From: Nitrospirota bacterium
Lineage (GTDB): Bacteria > Nitrospirota > Nitrospiria > Nitrospirales > UBA8639
Direction: 5' to 3'
Assembly: GCA_027623995.1 (NCBI GenBank)
Contig: JAQBUF010000029.1
Coordinates: 1-39,119, forward strand
Length of the DNA stretch: 39,119 nucleotides
How positions within the stretch are numbered: the first letter of the stretch is position 1; each line of letters starts with the position of its first letter. Shown here one piece after another: positions 26,888 through 35,200 of the stretch. A program made the position numbers and the translations under genes. The notes beneath the pieces were generated by a model. It had not been told where the DNA came from and did no database searches. It saw nothing but the letters and a program-made list of their open reading frames with translations.

Positions 26888-28176
26888 GCCTGAAACTCTT
26901 CCATCGCTCGTTGCTGGATCATTCGCCGCTTCTGTTCTTTGTCACGAATCTTTGTGGGCAGTGGCGGAAACAATCCAAAGTTGGTATTCATCGGCTGAAA
27001 ATGCTTGGCCTCACTCGTCGTAATATAATTGATCAACGCCCCATGCGCTGTAGCCACTGGTGGAGTGATTAAGGGCAAATCCGCGAGCGCACGGGCCGCA
27101 TTGATGCCGGCTAATCCCCCACTCGCAGCGGATTCAGTATATCCCTCAACCCCGATAATGCATCCTGCCAAAAATGTCGTCCCTCGCATCTTCACCTGCA
27201 ACGTATTTCGCAAGATTTCTGGTGAATTCACAAAGGTATTTCGATGAATACTCCCGAGTCGCAAAAACTCCGCCTTTTCCAACCCGGGGATCATACGAAA
27301 CACGCGCTGCTGATCAGGATACTTTAACTTCGTTTGAAACCCCACCATGTTATAACACGAACCGTACTGATTTTCTGCCCGCAATTGGAGGACGGCATGC
27401 GGACGCCGTCCCGTCTTCGGATCCGTCAACCCTACGGGTTTCATTGGTCCAAAGGTTAACGTCTGTTTCCCACGTTCCGCCATCACTTCGATGGGAATAC
27501 ATCCTTCAAAATATGGGACTTGTTCAAAATCCTTGGCTTGGACTTTTTCTCCGGCCATCAAGGCATCATAAAACGCCGTATAGGTTTCCTCATCCATCGG
27601 ACAATTCAAATAATCGGCGCCACCTTTATCATAGCGTGACGCGCGGAACACTTTGTCCATATCAATGGACTCGGCATCAATGATCGGGGAAATCGCATCA
27701 AAAAATGCCAAGTTATTTTTACTCGTGAGGGTCGCCAAGGCCTTGGATAAACTCTCTGAAGTCAATGGCCCCGTGGCCACAATGCAGAGGGCATCACTCG
27801 GAATCTCTTGAATCTCTTCCCGAATGATCTTGATATTCGGATGCGCTTCCAACGTTCGGGTAATTTCTTGTGCGAAAATATCGCGATCCACCGCTAGCGC
27901 CGACCCAGCCGGCACCCGAGCCAACTCAGCGGCACGAATCACGAGCGAGTTCAACAGCCGCATCTCTTCTTTCAAGATACCAGGCGCGCTCATGGGATCG
28001 GCAGAGCCTAGAGAGTTTGAACACACAATCTCAGCCAAATTGCTAGTCTTATGCGCCGCCGTCTCCTTCTTAGGCCGCATCTCGTACAGCGTAACCTTCG
28101 CCCCCCGCTCCGCCGCCTGCCAAGCCGCCTCGGACCCCGCTAAACCGCCCCCAATTATAACCACATCATCACGCAT
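26860..28176 (-). CDS. trmFO: Folate-dependent tRNA (uracil-5-)-methyltransferase TrmFO
   Basis: TrmFO makes ribothymidine at tRNA position 54, using methylene-tetrahydrofolate and FAD. At 438 aa it matches the family. The N-terminus has the FAD-binding VIIGGGLAGSEAA (about 6-18) and the TrmFO-specific ETAAHKTSNLAEIVCSNSLG, with a conserved Cys near residue 53. Later motifs are YFEGCIPIEVMAERG with the second conserved Cys, FGPMKPVGL, QLRAENQYGSCYNMVGFQTKL and FLAGCIIGVEGYTESAASG. It is the first gene of the leftward block and overlaps xerC by 28 nt. Most proteobacteria use the SAM-dependent TrmA instead, so this gene is one hint that the organism is not a proteobacterium. Confidence 0.97.
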   Translation of the reverse strand: MRDDVVIIGGGLAGSEAAWQAAERGAKVTLYEMRPKKETAAHKTSNLAEIVCSNSLGSADPMSAPGILKEEMRLLNSLVIRAAELARVPAGSALAVDRDIFAQEITRTLEAHPNIKIIREEIQEIPSDALCIVATGPLTSESLSKALATLTSKNNLAFFDAISPIIDAESIDMDKVFRASRYDKGGADYLNCPMDEETYTAFYDALMAGEKVQAKDFEQVPYFEGCIPIEVMAERGKQTLTFGPMKPVGLTDPKTGRRPHAVLQLRAENQYGSCYNMVGFQTKLKYPDQQRVFRMIPGLEKAEFLRLGSIHRNTFVNSPEILRNTLQVKMRGTTFLAGCIIGVEGYTESAASGGLAGINAARALADLPLITPPVATAHGALINYITTSEAKHFQPMNTNFGLFPPLPTKIRDKEQKRRMIQQRAMEEFQAWKTQSALS

Positions 28177-28398
28177 GAATTCGTCGCTCGTTTCTAGTCG
28201 CTCGTCGCTCGAAAAAAACTTAGGGCAGATGGCCCGGTCAGAACCAATTCCACAATGAGTTCAATAGGTTACCCATTGAAAAATGGCAAGAGAGGCATTC
28301 TAGGGAGTGGGGGAAAATAGTGTCAAGGAAAGGGGGAGGGATTACAAATGCGTTTGTATTCTAGGTTCTAATTCTGGGTTCACTTCTGGAAGTTAATT

Positions 28399-28490
28399 AT
28401 GCAGGGTTTCGCCCCTGCATCTTGAACTCCTACGTCCCCTTTTCCCGCCAGTCGAATTCGGCACCGCAGCTCCGCCGCGTCCAACGCATA
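28399..28490 (-). repeat. Structured accessory repeat, copy C (internally deleted, reverse orientation)
   Basis: On the minus strand it contains GACGCGGCGGAGCTGCGG and GTGCCGAATTCGACT, which are also found at the start of copy B (30811-31007), and ends with the hairpin TGCAGGG-GCGAAA-CCCTGCA, which is identical to the end of copy A (29813-30055). The middle part is missing. It lies 150 nt before the FRG gene, in the 465-nt gap after trmFO. The rest of that gap shows nothing I recognise. Confidence 0.75.
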
Positions 28491-28572
28491 AGACAAACTG
28501 AACACCTAACTTAGTAGCAGGTGTAGGAATTTGGGAATTGGAGCGCCCTATTATTTACGCAAAAATGTAGTT

Positions 28573-28606
28573 TTGCTTCATCAAAGATGGAAAAGTGTAA
28601 TATAAT
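28573..28606 (+). promoter_or_regulatory. Possible promoter of the FRG-domain gene
   Basis: A perfect TATAAT lies at 28601-28606, 35 nt before the start codon. The best -35-like word, TTGCTT at 28573-28578, is 22 nt away, longer than ideal. A weaker TTCATC at 28577-28582 would give an 18-nt spacer. Confidence 0.35.
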
Positions 28607-28641
28607 CCAGCATAAAGAGATCTTTACCAAGAAAGGCCATT

Positions 28642-29502
28642 TTGCCGATGCCGGATACTCAAGAGATTTCTGTAGAAACCTGGGAACAGTTCCTGGACCA
28701 ACTTAAAGAACTAGACCATAAACGACAGGCACTCAAAGATAGGAAAGGGCTTTATGCATCCCCTTTTATTTTCCGCGGCCAGGCGAGTTCTGAGTGGAAG
28801 TTAACAACGACTTTAGATCGCTATTTTCAAAAACGATTTAGCCTAGAGGACTATTTCGGATTAATTCTGAAGGTAGAACCGGAAATATATTCTTTTACTC
28901 AAAGGACTTTGGATGTTCCTGAATATGAAAGATTCCTACAGTGGTTAAAAGATTGGAAACCACTGCGATTGGCGAATTTTTTGGGCATGGAATACATGAT
29001 TTATTTGCGGCATCACGGTTTTCCTTCACCGCTACTCGATTGGACGAGGTCCGCATCACTCGCAGCTTGGTTTGCATTTGCCACAATTTCCTCTGGCAAC
29101 GCAGCGGTTTCTGTGTATGCTTACATTGAATATGCCGGAAACGCCAAAAGCCATTATGGAAGTGACCCGTGTATCACCAATCTTCCCTCAAATGTTCATG
29201 CCCATAAGAGACACTTCCTTCAACAGAGCGAATATACAATCTGCACCAAACACGAGGATGACACATACTATTATGCCTGTCATCAAGATTTACTTTTCCA
29301 ATCAAGGAAAGAGGCAGGGCAAGATCTGCTGTGGAAGATCAACATCCCAGTGAACGAAAGGCTTAAAGCCTTGAAATATCTAAACACAGTTAATATCAAT
29401 TCCTTCTCACTCTTCGGTTCAGAGGAAAGTCTCCTGGCAACTTTAGCCCTACGTGAACTTCATGAGAAATACTGGGACCGCTTACCGGACATTCCAATCT
29501 GA
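28642..29502 (+). CDS. FRG-domain protein
   Basis: The 286-aa protein carries the FRG domain, named for the motif seen here as FIFRGQASSEW (42-52). Other family features are the buried aromatic core around LRHHGFPSPLLDWTRSASLA (about 128-147), typical of the domain (HHG.PT.LLDWT), and a C-terminal LKALKYLNTVNINSFSLFGSEESL, the normal end of FRG proteins. The biochemical activity is unknown; FRG genes are often found in phage or defence islands, so a stress or defence role is possible but not shown. The start may be TTG 28642 (GAAAGG 5 nt upstream) or ATG 28648. The gene is more AT-rich to the eye than its neighbours and stands alone among repeats, which suggests transfer. Confidence 0.88.
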   Translation: MPMPDTQEISVETWEQFLDQLKELDHKRQALKDRKGLYASPFIFRGQASSEWKLTTTLDRYFQKRFSLEDYFGLILKVEPEIYSFTQRTLDVPEYERFLQWLKDWKPLRLANFLGMEYMIYLRHHGFPSPLLDWTRSASLAAWFAFATISSGNAAVSVYAYIEYAGNAKSHYGSDPCITNLPSNVHAHKRHFLQQSEYTICTKHEDDTYYYACHQDLLFQSRKEAGQDLLWKINIPVNERLKALKYLNTVNINSFSLFGSEESLLATLALRELHEKYWDRLPDIPI

Positions 29503-29558
29503 GCATTTGAGGTTATAAAAGGGAGATTTTAGTGAACCTCTAATATGTGACTTTCCTT

Positions 29559-29735
29559 AGCGTTGTTTACATCTTTCTTGGAACCGTAACAGGAACTTAC
29601 AGAGGTTTGTCGTACTCAAACCAACGCAAAGGACGAACGAATCATCAAGCCACTCTTGGAGTATTGAATTTTTCGGCCATGTTCACTCCAGGCCATGGAA
29701 GAAAGTTTGGTCTGGTCAGAATTGTAAACAACGCT
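29559..29735. mobile_element. Possible MITE bounded by perfect 13-bp inverted repeats
   Basis: AGCGTTGTTTACA (29559-29571) and TGTAAACAACGCT (29723-29735) are perfect inverted copies 177 bp apart end to end. A small hairpin (GGTTTG/CAAACC) lies inside at about 29603-29622. I see no target-site duplication. An open frame of 68 codons (29547-29753) crosses it but resembles nothing known. The 280-nt gap after the FRG gene contains nothing else I recognise. Confidence 0.4.
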
Positions 29736-29812
29736 GCTAATTCTCACATCTAATACTAATAAGAGAACGTTACCCTTTTTTATTATCTGGATTTATGCCT
29801 TTTGTGTTTTCC

Positions 29813-30055
29813 CGCGTTGGGTGCGGCGGAACTGGAGCCCCGAATCGACTTCTTTGGTGAAGACTGTTTGAGTCCTTCGGGAAGGACCCAGGATAAACTT
29901 CGCGAGTTTCTGAGCCCTCTTATTCGGGGCGGAAGCGGAGGGACCCTGGAGAACCTGTTCTTACAGGATCGGAGGGGCCGCGCACGGGCGGAAATGGTTT
30001 TGGTCACTTTTGCCGAAACAAAAGTGACTCGCCTGCAGGGGCGAAACCCTGCATA
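29813..30055 (+). repeat. Structured accessory repeat, copy A
   Basis: This repeat of about 240 bp shares blocks with copy B (30811-31007): GGTGAAGACTGTTTGAG (here) against GGTGAGGACTGTTTGAG, CGCGAGTTTCTGAGCC against AGCGAGTTTCCGAGCC, and GGGCGGAAATGGTTTTGG in both. It ends with two hairpins: GTCACTTTTG-CCGAAA-CAAAAGTGAC (30003-30028) and TGCAGGG-GCGAAA-CCCTGCA (30034-30053). An 84-codon frame (29802-30056) runs through it; similar small frames are translated in such repeats in many genomes, and I do not think it is a gene. It ends 6 nt from the vapC stop codon. Confidence 0.8.
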
Positions 30056-30061
30056 AAAAAA

Positions 30062-30472
30062 TTAACCCGGACTCCACTCGGATAAACGAGTAATACCCGG
30101 GAAGGCATCAAAGCCTGTATCGAAACTGAGGATTCGCTTGATCCCATGATGTTCCATGACCGCAAGATGGAGCGCGTCTCTCGCAGATAATCGTTCGGTT
30201 GAGAGCACTATATCCTTGGCACGTTCCACATCTCGTCGATCGACCGGGAACACTTCGTCCACAATTCCAAGCAGGGCTTCAAAGGCTGGTGGAATCGCCT
30301 CGCGTCTGGCGATGGCTACATACCGGTGGAGAATTTCTTGCAGCACCTCCACGTCGGTGACGAGTCGCTCATCATGAGCAATGCAGGCTTCCAGCACCTG
30401 TTGAGCAAGGACTTTATTTGGATGGGCCGCTCCAACCACATACATCGGAATGTTGGAGTCAATGAAAATCAT
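30062..30472 (-). CDS. vapC: PIN-domain toxin VapC
   Basis: VapC toxins are PIN-domain ribonucleases that cut tRNA or rRNA. At 136 aa the length is usual. The start [11 protein letters not shown] carries Asp5, and the further acidic residues are Glu46 (VLQEILHRY), Asp99 ([12 protein letters not shown]) and Asp118 or Asp122 (ILSFDTGFD), so the active site is complete. The ATG overlaps the end of vapB by 4 nt; antitoxin-first order is normal for this family. It is bracketed by repeats A and B. The target is unknown. Confidence 0.92.
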   Translation of the reverse strand: MIFIDSNIPMYVVGAAHPNKVLAQQVLEACIAHDERLVTDVEVLQEILHRYVAIARREAIPPAFEALLGIVDEVFPVDRRDVERAKDIVLSTERLSARDALHLAVMEHHGIKRILSFDTGFDAFPGITRLSEWSPG

Positions 30473-30726
30473 GAAGGGATCTTGACCTGATATCCTTGGT
30501 CAATCTCATGAAGCATTTGATCAATGTCGCCGGTCGGGAAGGCATGCTGCGCCGCAGCACGAACGACTCCAAGTTTCTTTTTCGTATCAGTCACCGGAAC
30601 TTGCCGTCGAGCACCACGCAAGGCTTGCCGAACCCATTCGGCCACAGTCATCTGCTGCCGTTGAGCCGTCCGTTGAATCTCCCGCATTTCCTTATCATCG
30701 AGGATGACTTGCAATCTTTTACTCAT
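30469..30726 (-). CDS. vapB: Ribbon-helix-helix antitoxin VapB
   Basis: The 85-aa protein begins [13 protein letters not shown], the beta-ribbon of a ribbon-helix-helix DNA-binding domain, followed by helix [17 protein letters not shown]. The C-terminal part, rich in charged residues and ending with [14 protein letters not shown], should bind and block VapC. The frame extends to 30762, but I chose the ATG at 30726: the ribbon starts here, and the predicted promoter places the transcription start at about the first base of this codon. There is no Shine-Dalgarno sequence, which fits a leaderless mRNA. Confidence 0.88.
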   Translation of the reverse strand: MSKRLQVILDDKEMREIQRTAQRQQMTVAEWVRQALRGARRQVPVTDTKKKLGVVRAAAQHAFPTGDIDQMLHEIDQGYQVKIPS

Positions 30727-30737
30727 AGCTATGAGTA
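30720..30737. promoter_or_regulatory. Perfect 18-bp palindrome, probable VapBC operator
   Basis: TACTCATAGCTATGAGTA is its own reverse complement. It overlaps both the -10 box (30734-30739) and the vapB start codon (30724-30726). A dimeric ribbon-helix-helix antitoxin bound here would block RNA polymerase, the usual autoregulation of vapBC. Confidence 0.75.
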
Positions 30738-30762
30738 TAATTAGCTTCTTATATTGAGTCAA
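30734..30762 (-). promoter_or_regulatory. vapBC promoter
   Basis: Read on the minus strand, TTGACT (30762-30757) and TATACT (30739-30734) are separated by exactly 17 nt, close to the sigma-70 consensus. The expected transcription start is about 30727-30726, that is, at the vapB ATG. Confidence 0.75.
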
Positions 30763-30810
30763 TAAAAATTAGGGCGCAGAGAATTTCTTAGCTTATGGTT
30801 CTTCAACGTT

Positions 30811-31007
30811 TCTCTGCCTTCGGACGCGGCGGAGCCGCGGTGCCGAATTCGACTCTTCGGTGAGGACTGTTTGAGCGGAGCGAGTTTCCGAGCCATATAA
30901 TTCGGTACCGTGGCGGAGTTTACCCGTAGGGACGCGAACGGGCGGAAATGGTTTTGGGTCCTTTTGCCGAAACAAAAGGACCTCGTCGGCGGGGGCGAAA
31001 CCCCGCT
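30811..31007 (+). repeat. Structured accessory repeat, copy B
   Basis: It is in the same orientation as copy A, on the other side of vapBC. Its terminal hairpins are GGTCCTTTTG-CCGAAA-CAAAAGGACC (30957-30982) and GCGGGG-GCGAAA-CCCCGC (30989-31006). Compared with copy A, the stems differ on both sides while the loops CCGAAA and GCGAAA are unchanged. This and the next terminator fill the 376-nt gap between the vapB start and cysQ. Confidence 0.8.
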
Positions 31008-31045
31008 TTAAATTTTCTATATTATTTTGGATTAAGAAAACAAAA

Positions 31046-31081
31046 CGGCCTGAGTGAAAAACATTCGTTTCACTCAGGCCG
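31046..31081 (-). terminator. Rho-independent terminator of cysQ
   Basis: CGGCCTGAGTGAAA (31046-31059) and TTTCACTCAGGCCG (31068-31081) form a perfect 14-bp stem with an 8-nt loop. On the minus strand it is followed by TTTTGTTTTC. It lies 21 nt after the cysQ stop codon. Confidence 0.9.
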
Positions 31082-31102
31082 ATTGCATTTTAGGACTTGC
31101 TG

Positions 31103-31948
31103 TTATGCAAGCTGCGGCGTCAACCCCAATTCTTTTGCGACAGGCTCCAATGCTTCAATAACTTTTTTATGATAGGTGCCATTGGTGGCAACCAACCCAT
31201 GGGTATTTTTCAATTGCGTAAGCCCATAGTGCAACTGTTCCCCAAGGATATTCGTAAACTGTCCGCCAGCGGCTCGAAGAATGGCTTCGGGTCCACACCC
31301 ATCCCAAAGCTTGGTATACGGTCCTGGTTCCATATAGACATCGGCGATACCTCGGGCAATCAACCCAATTTTCAAACCCACGCTACCGGAAGGTACTTCT
31401 TTTCCTACTCCAATATCTTTTCCAATTTGTTCCAGCATAGGATTCCTATGCGAGCGCGACACTGCCAACGTAATAGAAGCCGAGGGCTCTGGCGCGGTGA
31501 CAGCTATTGGTGTTCGTTCACCATTCGTTTCCATCCAAGCTTCCTGATCCACCACTCCGGCGTACAACACATCCCCATCGGGCTTGAACACCACACCGAC
31601 TTTGGCTTGGCCATTGACGGCCAGTCCAATCATCACGGAGAACTCCCCATTCTTGTTAATAAACTCCTTGGTTCCATCCACCGGATCGACGTACCAAATC
31701 CGATTGCCTGTTTGCGTATCGTCGGGCTTTTCGCTTTCTTCGGCGACAATGATATCGTCGGGAAAGGCTTGGCGAAGGCCATCCACTATAAGCTCGTTTC
31801 CCCGTTTGTCCGCGTCAGTCACTGGATCGTTTTTCCCTTTATAAGCCACAGAAAAATCCGTGGCATACACTTCCATGATGGCCACTCCAGCTTTTCTCGC
31901 TAATTCCACCGCCACAGTCAGTTCTCGTGCAAAATCTGTCATTCTCAA
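31103..31948 (-). CDS. cysQ: 3'(2'),5'-bisphosphate nucleotidase / inositol monophosphatase family (CysQ-like)
   Basis: The 281-aa protein belongs to the lithium-sensitive, magnesium-dependent phosphatases. The CysQ branch removes the 3' phosphate from PAP, a by-product of sulfate assimilation. Metal-binding motifs are IVAEESEKP (about 66-74), WYVDPVDGTKEFINKNGEF (about 85-103; DPVDGT is the family signature, and TKEFI is typical of CysQ-type proteins) and LWDGCGPEAIL (the usual WDxxAxxxI). A possible start is the first ATG, or the ATG two codons later. The gene is alone, with its own terminator; substrate within the family (PAP, inositol phosphate or fructose bisphosphate) is inferred from the motif only. 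Confidence 0.88.
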   Translation of the reverse strand: MRMTDFARELTVAVELARKAGVAIMEVYATDFSVAYKGKNDPVTDADKRGNELIVDGLRQAFPDDIIVAEESEKPDDTQTGNRIWYVDPVDGTKEFINKNGEFSVMIGLAVNGQAKVGVVFKPDGDVLYAGVVDQEAWMETNGERTPIAVTAPEPSASITLAVSRSHRNPMLEQIGKDIGVGKEVPSGSVGLKIGLIARGIADVYMEPGPYTKLWDGCGPEAILRAAGGQFTNILGEQLHYGLTQLKNTHGLVATNGTYHKKVIEALEPVAKELGLTPQLA

Positions 31949-32061
31949 ACCTCTATTCTGTTAATGAATGTTATGTAGATATTTTCGGTTGGAAACGGAA
32001 GGAAATTAAGCAAACCCAATGAATTAAAAGAGTAAATGACTAATGAATGCCACTGAAAATA

Positions 32062-32260
32062 AAGGGGTTGTTGAAAAAGGTTGTCCAGCAAGGCCGCAGG
32101 GAATTTGGCGCCCGCAGCGTACAGCAGTACGTGATAGCGAACGGCGCGAGTAGCGCCAAGTCTATGAACGCGAAGCTAGGTAAAGGCCCGACTACCTGCC
32201 TGGGCAAGACGCTTCGGCAAAGCCAGGGAACGCAGCTGGCGACATTTTCCAACAACCCTT
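32062..32260. repeat. MITE/REP-like element, copy 2 (longer variant)
   Basis: It has inverted ends AAGGGGTTGTTGAAAAAGG and the complement of AAGGGTTGTTGGAAAATGTC. It shares with copy 1 the word GTCCAGCAAGGCCGCAG (32083-32099) and a following GTAC..CAGTACGTGA core, but is about 75 bp longer. Its right end overlaps the last two bases of the yhaN stop codon. It fills most of the 310-nt gap between cysQ and yhaN. Confidence 0.75.
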
Positions 32261-35200
32261 ATGCTGATTTGGGAATGGTCCTGATGGAAACCCCCTCAAG
32301 GGTTTCCTCAAACCATCGGCTGACATGGGGATGGCAGGTAAACACCAGCACTTGATGAGTCACGGCAATTTGTCCCAACACCGCAATCGTAGCTTTGGCT
32401 CGCTCTGGATCAAAGTTCACCAAAATATCATCGATGACTAACGGCAAGGGACCAGCATGTTTGGCATACTCACAGATGAAGGCCAGTCGCATCGCTAAAT
32501 ACAGTTGCTCGGCGGTCCCTCGGCTTAAAATATCCGTGGGCGAGGACTTGCCATCTTCGGCTTCAACTTCTAGGCGCATTTCTCCCAAGGGCACTTTGAC
32601 TCGCACATACCGACCACTGGTCATGGAGGCAAAGAATTTCGACGCTTCACGCAGGACCGCAGGCTGTCGCTCTCGTTCATACACTTGCCGGGCTTGGTCT
32701 AACAGATTTTGGCAGACTGCCCGAATAGCCCAGCGATTGGCATATTGTTTCAACTGAGCCAATAACGCTTGGCGTTCCAACATCACGAACGACAATTGTT
32801 CATTGCGTTCGAGATCCTGCAGTCGCTGCTCCACACGCCCTTTCTCTTGCAATTTTTTTGTCAGCACTTCGACTAATCGTTGTTGGCCTTCTCGTTTGGC
32901 TTCACTCCATTCCCGTTCCAGCTCAGCACGCGATTTGTTGGCTAAGCTGCTTTCCATTTCCTGATACCGTTCCGCTGTGCCCGCATGAACTTTGAGGGAA
33001 AATTCCAATTGCCGTTGCTGCCGCTCCAGTTCCACCTGTCGAGTGTACAGGTCCGCTCGCTGTCGAAATGTCTCGTTGTCCGATGCCCCTCCGGCTTGTA
33101 ATAAGGTGTGAAGTTGGTCGGCATATCGAACTTTTTCGGATTCCGTGGCCTCAAGTTCCACTTGCCGCTCGCCTATGAGCTCCGTTAATCGTGCCAACTC
33201 TTGATGACTCGCCACGCTCTGTTGAAGAGCTTTTCCTAACGTCGTCAATGCACTGGGGGAATGCTCTACGGCTACAGGTTCCCAACCGCATTGCTCTAGA
33301 ACCTGATTGAGTTGGGTGGCTGTTTCTTCGACAAATTGTCCCACATGTTGACATTCCCTTGTGAGTTCACGCCATTCCCGTAATTGCCCTTGTGCTCGTT
33401 CGGCCCCAGCAATCACTTCAAGGGCACCATCCGGGGTCAGATCATTGGCTAGCCCAAGGCTTGTTAAAAATTCTTGCCATGCCTGCTTCGCGGTATCCTG
33501 AGTCGCTTCAATTTCCTGACGAATCTTGGAAGCCGCTTCCTCTTGTTCAAGAAAATTCACCAGAGCTTCTTCTGCGTCCTGGACGCGAACATTAATATCA
33601 TCGCGACGCTCGGCTAATCGCCCCTCCGCTTCAAGTGCGCGTCTGGCGGATTCGGCATCGTCCAGAGAGTTCCAGGCTAATCCCAAGACCTCTTGGCTCA
33701 AACGAGTCATCTCTTCTATGAGAGCGTGCTCTTCTGTCTCTGCTCGCCCAGCTTCGCCTTGAAATTCTTCCCACTGTTGCGTGACCGCCTGAAGGTGGCC
33801 TTGCAACTCACGGATTCTCGCTCGACGTTGCTCGCGAATTTCATTCCGCCACCAAGTTAACATTCCCACGGCGAGGATTCCGGCGGTTCCCAGAACCACG
33901 GCTAAAGAAAACTCTTGGAGCACCCCTGCGTACACCCCCAACCCCACAAACATGGCACTGACACCGATCAACGCCCACCACGATCGGTCTCGACGTGCCT
34001 CAACGGTAGTCAATTCATTGGTGACAACTTGGACCTGATCCTCAATGGCGGTGATTTGCACTTGCAGATCCTGTCGATGCTGTTGGGTCAACGCGCGCTG
34101 ATGATGCAGTTGGACCCATTGCCGGATCCCACGTTCTCGTTCCTCCAGCGAGACGCCGGTCTGACTCTCTGGAGCGGCCAGTTGCTCCAATTTTTCCTGA
34201 AGCCGTTCTAGCTCTCCATCCTTTTCCTTTTTGAGTCGTTGGGCATCTTGCTGCGTACGATGCGCTTCAATGACATCCTGGCGACAGGCTTCGAGCCGAT
34301 CTCGTAAGCCACGCACTCGTTCACGGATCGGAATTGAGGCTTCAAAATGTTCGAGTCTTGAATCATCCCATGCCGGGCCGAGGCGTCCCAACATTTCATC
34401 TAAGACTTTTCGCCTCACCGCTTCACGTGACCGCAAGTCCCCTAATGCTTCAAGGGAACCCTTATACTGACCTCGCAAGTCTTCCAGGGTCTCAATCTCA
34501 TTTTGATGTTTGAGAATTCGTGGGTCAGGACGTAAATTCACTCGTCGTTCGAGCGCCTTGCGAATAGTCGATCGAATTTCATCCAAACGCGTTTCCACAA
34601 TTCCCATGGCCCGCTCGACTTGCTCAAGGCGCTCGATTCCACCAGCTGGGAAACTTTCAATCGTGGGCAGTTCTTGTAATTCTTGTCGCACCACTTGCAA
34701 TTGCTCCCAATCTGTTCTGGCTTTCACTAGCGATTCCAACCAATCACAACGACCCTTGGTCTCTTCCAGCTCATTCTGATCTTCAAGGATTTCTTGGTCC
34801 AAGACAGACAATCGATTTCGTAAGGTGTCGTATTCATCAGGAAGGGTTTGCAAGTCACGAATGGTGCCCTGGGCTTCTTCTAAGCCTTGTAACAATTGAT
34901 TGATCAGAGGCTTTCGGCCTCCCGGCCTGAAGAGTAGCGCCTGCTCCGCCTCCAAACCACTTTGCACCATCGTGAGTGGCATTAACCCAGTTCCCATCCC
35001 GACGGTATAAATGTGATGACTGACTTCCTCGGCTTGCAGCGTATCTAACCGTTCCAATTCTCCAATGCCAAAGGCAAACACATTTTGATACAACAACTTT
35101 GATGTGCCGTAGAGCAATTGGTGCAGGACGACTTCATCAGACCGAGCAGTGTCTGGTTCTGCCACGGTTTGTTGAAAGGGAAACGTGGCGGAAACTTTTA

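Noticed and set aside
29547-29753. Open frame of 68 codons after the FRG gene.
   Set aside because: It has no clear ribosome binding site, no similarity I recognise, and crosses the inverted ends of a possible small element.
29802-30056. Open frame of 84 codons before vapC.
   Set aside because: It coincides with repeat copy A, and the frame is not kept through the equivalent part of copy B; best seen as repeat DNA.
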